From UBA11889 sp002313255 (GTDB lineage: Bacteria; Pseudomonadota; Gammaproteobacteria; Pseudomonadales; Azotimanducaceae), in the NCBI GenBank assembly GCA_913045265.1, contig CAJWQX010000029.1, positions 1 to 43,663 on the forward strand: 43,663 nucleotides of DNA, given 5' to 3'. Each line of letters opens with the position of its first letter. Positions within the stretch are counted from its first letter, which is position 1. The notes beneath the pieces are model-generated. The model did no database searches. It was not told the DNA's origin and saw only the letters and a list, made by a program, of their open reading frames with translations. Made by a program: the position numbers and the translations under genes. Positions 39,368-43,663 of this stretch are shown one piece after another.

Positions 39368-40162
39368 ATGCAAATAGAACAGATTTGGACCGGGAACGCT
39401 TACCGCAATTTCAATTATGTGTTGGCGTGCGATGAGACTGGAGAAGCGCTTGCCATCGACCCTCTGGATCACGAGAAATGCCTTGCGAGGGCGCGTGATC
39501 GTGGATGGGAGATTACCCAGATTCTCAACACGCACGAGCACGGCGATCACACTGGCGGCAACGCGGCGATGGTCGATGCGACAGGCGCGAAAGTCCTCGC
39601 GCATCAGAACGCTGGATCGAAAATTACAGGCATGGATGTCGGGTTGGAAGCCGGGGACGTTGTGAAAATCGGGCGCAGCGTTGAGCTTGTTGCGCTCGAT
39701 ACGCCGGGACACACCATGAGTCATATCTGCCTATTGGCGCAAACCGATACACCGGCGCTATTTTCCGGCGACACCTTATTTAATGCGGGTGCGGGAAATT
39801 GCCATGGTGGAGGTCACCCCGAAGAGCTTTATGAAACGTTTGTGTCACAACTAGATCGATTGCCGTCGAACACAGAGATTTATCCGGGCCATGACTACAT
39901 CACGAATAATCTGGCTTTTACGCTGGACCGTGAACCGGACAATCAGGCAGCTTTGCGGCTACTCGAAGAACTCGAAGGATCCTACGATCCAGCGAAACCC
40001 CTAGTGACTTCGCTTGAACTCGAACGGGACATTAATACGTTTTTTCGCCTAACGAGTCCTACGGTTATTGAACAACTCCGGGAGGCGTTCACCGATTTGC
40101 CTGAGCGACCGTCACCGAAAGAGGTATTTCTTAAACTTAGAGAATTGAGGAATAGTTGGTAG
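39368..40162 (+). CDS. gloB: Hydroxyacylglutathione hydrolase (glyoxalase II)
   Basis: 264 residues. The binuclear metal motif THEHGDHTGG at 55-64 (H56, H58, D60, H61), then DTPGHTMSHICLL, FSGDTLFNAGAGNCHGGGHPEELYETF and IYPGHDY. This exact pattern identifies glyoxalase II, which hydrolyses S-lactoylglutathione to lactate and glutathione. The C-terminal domain ends PSPKEVFLKLRELRNSW as usual. A strong AGGAG site precedes the ATG by about 8 bp. It lies 46 bp after the PHP phosphatase. The pairing with the GST at 33169 fits glutathione-using physiology. Confidence 0.95.
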   Translation: MQIEQIWTGNAYRNFNYVLACDETGEALAIDPLDHEKCLARARDRGWEITQILNTHEHGDHTGGNAAMVDATGAKVLAHQNAGSKITGMDVGLEAGDVVKIGRSVELVALDTPGHTMSHICLLAQTDTPALFSGDTLFNAGAGNCHGGGHPEELYETFVSQLDRLPSNTEIYPGHDYITNNLAFTLDREPDNQAALRLLEELEGSYDPAKPLVTSLELERDINTFFRLTSPTVIEQLREAFTDLPERPSPKEVFLKLRELRNSW

Positions 40163-40198
40163 TACAACTACTAGAGTGGCGAGAACACAGGATGATTT

Positions 40199-40282
40199 AT
40201 GCCTCGTAAATTTTACGATCAGTGCGCAGAGTCATTGAAAATGGCGTGTCGGTACATGGAACAAGGCGGTTCGAATGAATAA
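40199..40282 (+). CDS. Small ORF overlapping the YceI gene start
   Basis: 27 residues, MPRKFYDQCAESLKMACRYMEQGGSNE, in the gap between gloB and the YceI gene. An AGGA site stands 6 bp before its ATG. Its stop overlaps the start of the YceI gene (ATG at 40275), a layout that would couple translation of the two. It has two Cys and a helix-like pattern. I recognise no family, so this is a candidate leader or small protein. Confidence 0.35.
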   Translation: MPRKFYDQCAESLKMACRYMEQGGSNE

Positions 40283-40853
40283 AGCTATTGCTATGACCTT
40301 GATGTTGGCGTGGCCAGCAGGATTACAAGCGGAGTCTTGGGTCCTCGACAACGAATCCTCCCACTTGAACTTTGTGACCGTCAAAGCTGGAGATTTAGCC
40401 GAAGTCCATCGGTTCAGAACATTATCTGGGGAAGTCTCGGTCGATGGTACCGCAGAAATTTCCATTGACCTTGCCAGCGTGGATACGCTCATACCGATTC
40501 GCGATGAACGGATGCGCGAACATCTTTTTCAAACCATTCGGTTTCCGGAAGCAATTGTGTCGCTTCAGTTCGATCCAGAACAAATCGCTTCGATAGCGGA
40601 GGGGTCAAGTGGAACGGTACAACTTGATGGTGAACTCAGCATGATGAACCACCGAGTCGCAGTCAGCGCCGATGCAATCGTCGTTCGGTTGACACTGACC
40701 CGAGTGCTCGTTGTTAGTCGTACGCCGGTAGTCGTCAACGCGGCGAGTTTAAGACTGGTGGATGGCATCGAAAAACTGCGCGAACTAGCCAGCTTACCCA
40801 GTATCAGCAAGGCTGTAACGGTGAGTTTCGCCCTTTCTTTCGTAAAACAATAG
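40275..40853 (+). CDS. YceI family periplasmic protein
   Basis: 192 residues. Signal peptide 1-19 (MNKAIAMTLMLAWPAGLQA, cleavage before ESW). The mature protein shows the YceI pattern: SWVLDNESSHLNFVTVKAGDLAEVHRFRTLSGEVSVDG, then ISIDLASVDTLIPIRDERMREHLFQTIRFPEAIVSLQF. The mature fold is a lipocalin-like barrel that binds isoprenoid lipids in some members. The location is periplasmic by the signal peptide. Its specific ligand is unknown. The last gene in the plus-strand run; the convergent LLM gene ends 17 bp downstream. Confidence 0.92.
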   Translation: MNKAIAMTLMLAWPAGLQAESWVLDNESSHLNFVTVKAGDLAEVHRFRTLSGEVSVDGTAEISIDLASVDTLIPIRDERMREHLFQTIRFPEAIVSLQFDPEQIASIAEGSSGTVQLDGELSMMNHRVAVSADAIVVRLTLTRVLVVSRTPVVVNAASLRLVDGIEKLRELASLPSISKAVTVSFALSFVKQ

Positions 40854-40869
40854 CGACATTCCCGTACGT

Positions 40870-41874
40870 TTAGAGCAATTCCTCGGCTAGAAACCTGAGC
40901 GTGTCCATGTCTTGCGTTCCAACATTCAATTGGGTGACTGGACTATCTTTCCACGCTTCAAGCCGCTCTCGTATGCGTTCTTTAGGACCGACCAATGCGA
41001 TTTCATCGGCTAGCTGATCCGGCACCGCAGCCATCGCCTCGTCTCGGTGACCTGTCATAAACAACTCTTGTATTCGGTCGGCGTCCTCAGCGAAACCTAG
41101 TCTCCCGATATGGTCCTTGTGGACGTTAAATGACTTGGCTCCCATTCCACCAACGTAGAAGCCAACGTTCTGCTTGATTTGGGCGAGCCCTCGATCAACG
41201 TTCTCGTCAACGATTACCGGCACACTTGCCGCTATGTCGAAGTGAGGGGGTCGGTGAGCGAGGGAATCCTCGTAGACGTCCATCATGCGGTATGGCGAGA
41301 GGAACATGGGGATCCAGCCATCGCAAAGTTCGGCCCCAAGGGCGACGTTTTTCGGCCCTTCGGCACCTAAATAGAGGGGGATATCGGGTCGAACCGGGTG
41401 TTGAATGAGCTTTAGCGGTTTTCCTAGCCCGGTGCCTCCCTGATAGGGCATTTGGTAGTGGTCACCAGCGAAGGAAACCGGCTGATCTCGAGCGACAATA
41501 TTGCGGAAAATACTGATCCATTCGCGAGTGCGCGCAAGAGGTTTAGGGTAGGGTTGGCCGTACCAACCTTCGACCACTTGCGGTCCTGAGACACCAATGC
41601 CGAGTTTCAGTCGGCCGTTGGACATGTAGTCGAGGGTGATCGCATGCATGGCAGCGCTCGCCGGTGAGCGTGCTGAAATCTGCATGATGGATGTACCCAG
41701 GTTGATTGTTGACGTATGCGCACCGATCCATGCCAACGGCGTGAAGCAGTCTGATCCGTAGATTTCGTGGCTCCAGATAGTGTCGTAGCCGAGCGCTTCG
41801 GCCTCCTTCGCAAACTCGATAACGGATGCACCGCCTGGAGGACCTAAGGGTCCGATTCCTACTCCCAGTTTCAT
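40870..41874 (-). CDS. LLM-class flavin/F420-dependent oxidoreductase
   Basis: 334 residues from ATG 41874 (MKLGVGIGPLGPPGGASVIEFAKEAEALGYDTIWSHEIYGSD); a TTG at 41895 would add 7 residues that do not match the family. Barrel signatures: TSTINLGTSIMQISARSPASAAMHAITLDYMSNGRLKLGIGVSGPQVVEGWYG and PDIPLYLGAEGPKNVALGAELCDGWIPM. This resembles the group often labelled F420-dependent in actinobacteria, but the cofactor here could be FMN. It oxidises or reduces an alcohol or acyl substrate. It is read after TesB on the minus strand, with a 32-bp gap. Confidence 0.92.
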   Translation of the reverse strand: MKLGVGIGPLGPPGGASVIEFAKEAEALGYDTIWSHEIYGSDCFTPLAWIGAHTSTINLGTSIMQISARSPASAAMHAITLDYMSNGRLKLGIGVSGPQVVEGWYGQPYPKPLARTREWISIFRNIVARDQPVSFAGDHYQMPYQGGTGLGKPLKLIQHPVRPDIPLYLGAEGPKNVALGAELCDGWIPMFLSPYRMMDVYEDSLAHRPPHFDIAASVPVIVDENVDRGLAQIKQNVGFYVGGMGAKSFNVHKDHIGRLGFAEDADRIQELFMTGHRDEAMAAVPDQLADEIALVGPKERIRERLEAWKDSPVTQLNVGTQDMDTLRFLAEELL

Positions 41875-41906
41875 GCTTCGCGTTCTCCAGTCCAAGTTTC
41901 GTTGAA

Positions 41907-42779
41907 TTATACGTCGTCACGCCAACGCATGAGGCCTTCCTGCGCGCAACTGGCAATGAGTTGCCCGTCTTGATCGTAAAATCGGCCGCTCGCCAATCCA
42001 CGCCCGGATCCAGTCCACTCGACCGATTGTTCGAACAGTAGCCATTGATCAGCTCGAGTTTTTTGGTGAAACCACATGACGTGATCCAGACTGGTGCCAT
42101 CGAAATTCCGGTCTTGCCAACGCATCCCGTGCGGTAGAAGTACGTGATCGACGAGCGTACTGTCCGAGAGGTAAGCGAGTCCCGCCTCGTGGTGGACGGG
42201 CTCGAGAGTTAAGTTGTCTGCGACGCGCATCCACATGAGTTGATCATCAACTATCGGAATACCCCGTTCACTGTTTGGAGGATTGATATACAAGATCTCG
42301 TATGGCCTTGCTCCACCGTCCCATTCGATTTCGTTGCTCCGCCCCATGTCGCGACTGAAATCGTTGTGGGTGTAGTTGATTTCCTCTGGACTTGGTACGT
42401 CGCTCATGGAGCGCGCCGCGTACGAGAAACCCGTCGTAGGCGTCGTAAAAGACGCCGTCATCTTGAATAGTTCTCTATCCTGTTGCAGAGCCTGTATTTC
42501 GCGGACACTGAACGTACGGCCGTCCCGGACGACCGTTACATCGTAAAAAGTTTTTTTATCGACATCGCCGGGCCGAAGGAAGTAGGCATGGAGAGAGTGG
42601 ATTGTTCGACCGTCTGTCGGAACGGTTCTCTGCGCGGCACAGATTGCTTGGGCTAAGAACTGACCCCCGAAAACGCGGTTACCACCCTCAGGAGCCGCTG
42701 GCCCTTCGCAACGGAGGATATCGATCGGCGCGAGCTCCAAGAGCTTCCGAAAGGCGCCTTTGTCCGAACGACGTATCAT
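41907..42779 (-). CDS. tesB: Acyl-CoA thioesterase II (TesB-like)
   Basis: 290 residues, two hot-dog repeats. N-terminal half: FGGQFLAQAICAAQRTVPTDGRTIHSLHAYFLRPGD and RDGRTFSVREIQALQQDRELFKMTASF. C-terminal half: AYLSDSTLVDHVLLPHG, SLDHVMWFH, and ASCAQEGLMR. The Asp, Ser/Thr and Gln in these three segments match the catalytic triad of E. coli TesB. It hydrolyses a range of acyl-CoAs to free acid and CoA, relieving CoA traps during lipid catabolism. The start at 42779 is the family-typical one. It is followed on the same strand by the LLM gene. Confidence 0.95.
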   Translation of the reverse strand: MIRRSDKGAFRKLLELAPIDILRCEGPAAPEGGNRVFGGQFLAQAICAAQRTVPTDGRTIHSLHAYFLRPGDVDKKTFYDVTVVRDGRTFSVREIQALQQDRELFKMTASFTTPTTGFSYAARSMSDVPSPEEINYTHNDFSRDMGRSNEIEWDGGARPYEILYINPPNSERGIPIVDDQLMWMRVADNLTLEPVHHEAGLAYLSDSTLVDHVLLPHGMRWQDRNFDGTSLDHVMWFHQKTRADQWLLFEQSVEWTGSGRGLASGRFYDQDGQLIASCAQEGLMRWRDDV

Positions 42780-42848
42780 GGAATAACGCTAACAGAGAAC
42801 GTTTTTAATCGCAGTTGCGTATTGTTGTTGGCATCCTTTGAGGGTTGC

Positions 42849-42932
42849 ATGACTCAGTCAACGAAAACCTGCTATTGGACTAAATCAGAAGAAGGATTTC
42901 GCCGCTACCGAATGGCTGACATCGCAAAATGA
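42849..42932 (+). CDS. Small ORF ahead of the EthD gene
   Basis: 27 residues, MTQSTKTCYWTKSEEGFRRYRMADIAK. A GAGGG site precedes the ATG by about 6 bp. Its TGA stop merges with the GGAGGGG ribosome site of the EthD gene, 9 bp before that ATG. The layout would fit a leader peptide. No family is recognised and the evidence is limited to the sites and spacing. Confidence 0.28.
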   Translation: MTQSTKTCYWTKSEEGFRRYRMADIAK

Positions 42933-42941
42933 GGAGGGGCT

Positions 42942-43663
42942 ATGAACACTTATAAAGAAACGCCAGGGGCGAAGATGATTTACCTTATTCGCCGTAAACC
43001 GGATACGTCTCGAGAGGAACTCGTGATGCATTGGTTTGCAAACCATATGCCGTTCGTCATCGACGGCCAAAAGGAAGCGGCAAAGTCGGGACGGCGACAC
43101 GCGACAAAGTACACGGCTCTCCTGTTCGATGCGGATCGTGAGGGTAATTATCCGTGGGACGGTATGGCGCAATTGTGGTGGAATGCACCGCTGCCCATAC
43201 CGGACGTCGCGTTTGGTACCGAGCCGACGGATATGTTCCAAGTAAATGCGGAGCCCTATTTACCCTGGGCAACTCGTGAATATGTTGTGATTGACGGCCA
43301 GGAGCAACTGACGACGACACCCAACCGGATGAATGCGGAATATCCTTGCACTCGATCCGGTTTTTTCCGAGTCAGTTTTCTCGTGAAGGCGTTTGCGCAA
43401 GTCGATTACGCCTCATTCTTTGATCATTGGCTACGCGTACACGTGCCCAATGTGAAACGGACGATGGAGGAGGTGGGCGGATTTCGCTACGTCGTGAGCC
43501 ACAGTATTGATCCCGAACAAGAACAATATGCGGGCCTAGCCGAACTATATTTCCATGACGCGAGCGCTTGGGACGGTTATCAGGACACGATTGAATCGGA
43601 TGGCATGGAAGAGTGGGTTGATGGAACCGGTATGCTTGTACTTCGGGGTCAGACGGAGATGGT
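42942..43663 (+). CDS. EthD-domain protein (3' end beyond window)
   Basis: At least 240 residues, open to the window edge. ATG at 42942 after a strong GGAGGGG site. The start shows an EthD-like dimeric alpha-beta barrel domain (KMIYLIRRKPDTSREELVMHWFANHMPFVIDG), and a second copy begins around residue 140 (FFRVSFLVKAFAQVDYASFFDHWLRVHVPNVKRTMEEVGGFRYVVSH). EthD proteins are small partners of P450 oxidations or binding/lyase proteins of unknown chemistry. It is divergent from TesB, with a 162-bp promoter gap. Confidence 0.8.
   Translation, partial: MNTYKETPGAKMIYLIRRKPDTSREELVMHWFANHMPFVIDGQKEAAKSGRRHATKYTALLFDADREGNYPWDGMAQLWWNAPLPIPDVAFGTEPTDMFQVNAEPYLPWATREYVVIDGQEQLTTTPNRMNAEYPCTRSGFFRVSFLVKAFAQVDYASFFDHWLRVHVPNVKRTMEEVGGFRYVVSHSIDPEQEQYAGLAELYFHDASAWDGYQDTIESDGMEEWVDGTGMLVLRGQTEM

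Noticed and set aside
1..43663. tRNA, rRNA, CRISPR arrays, IS elements, integrases
   Set aside because: None was seen; intergenic gaps are short and show no cloverleaf, repeat-spacer pattern or transposase motif.

Overview
This 43.7 kb window is gene-dense chromosomal DNA with about 40 protein genes. I see no rRNA, tRNA, CRISPR array, integrase, transposase or phage gene. The host is Gram-negative: the left-edge gene encodes an outer-membrane barrel protein with a signal peptide, and a periplasmic-type YceI protein is present. Gene content (CYP153-type P450, paired acyl-CoA dehydrogenases, MaoC pair, CoA transferase, acyl-CoA carboxylase, TesB, LLM flavoenzymes, many amidohydrolases) suggests an aerobic, probably marine, lipid- or hydrocarbon-degrading bacterium, Pseudomonadota-like. 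The lineage cannot be fixed from the sequence, and the leucyl-tRNA synthetase is not of the usual gammaproteobacterial type.

Layout. 1-2077 (-): VOC protein then SPOR/CBM9/DUF5916 outer-membrane protein. 2156-8362 (+): amidohydrolase, double-domain CoA transferase, TPR protein, two MaoC-fold proteins, SDR. 8331-14529 (-): D-aminoacylase-like amidohydrolase, aldo/keto reductase, SbcD-like phosphoesterase, two acyl-CoA dehydrogenases. 14883-17923 (+): EamA transporter, cyclase-family hydrolase, APH-like kinase. 18038-18391 (-): an ArsC arsenate reductase whose catalytic cysteine codon is an in-frame TGA. 18504-21735 (+): CYP153-like P450, LLM oxidoreductase, class I FBP aldolase. 21775-22572 (-): SDR. 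22761-25705 (+): DUF35 protein and leucyl-tRNA synthetase. 25768-34962 (-): HMG-CoA-lyase-like enzyme, GST, acyl-CoA carboxylase beta and alpha, enoyl-CoA hydratase, nitronate monooxygenase, ThDP enzyme. 35138-40853 (+): acyl-CoA-dehydrogenase-fold monooxygenase, two amidohydrolases, PHP phosphatase, glyoxalase II, YceI. 40870-42779 (-): LLM oxidoreductase and TesB thioesterase. 42942-end (+): EthD-domain protein, cut by the window edge.

How it fits together. Most genes fit import, CoA activation, beta-oxidation and carboxylation of branched or cyclic organic acids and alkanes. The beta/alpha carboxylase, hydratase and lyase set on the minus strand resembles the leucine/acyclic-terpene (liu/atu) logic. 

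The most notable element is the arsC gene at 18038-18391. Reading through TGA at codon 12 restores a 117-residue ArsC with selenocysteine at the catalytic Cys12 position and Arg60, Arg94 and Arg107 at the positions known for plasmid R773 ArsC. A hairpin immediately downstream of the TGA meets the bacterial SECIS rules. A standard gene caller would truncate this gene and lose its active site.
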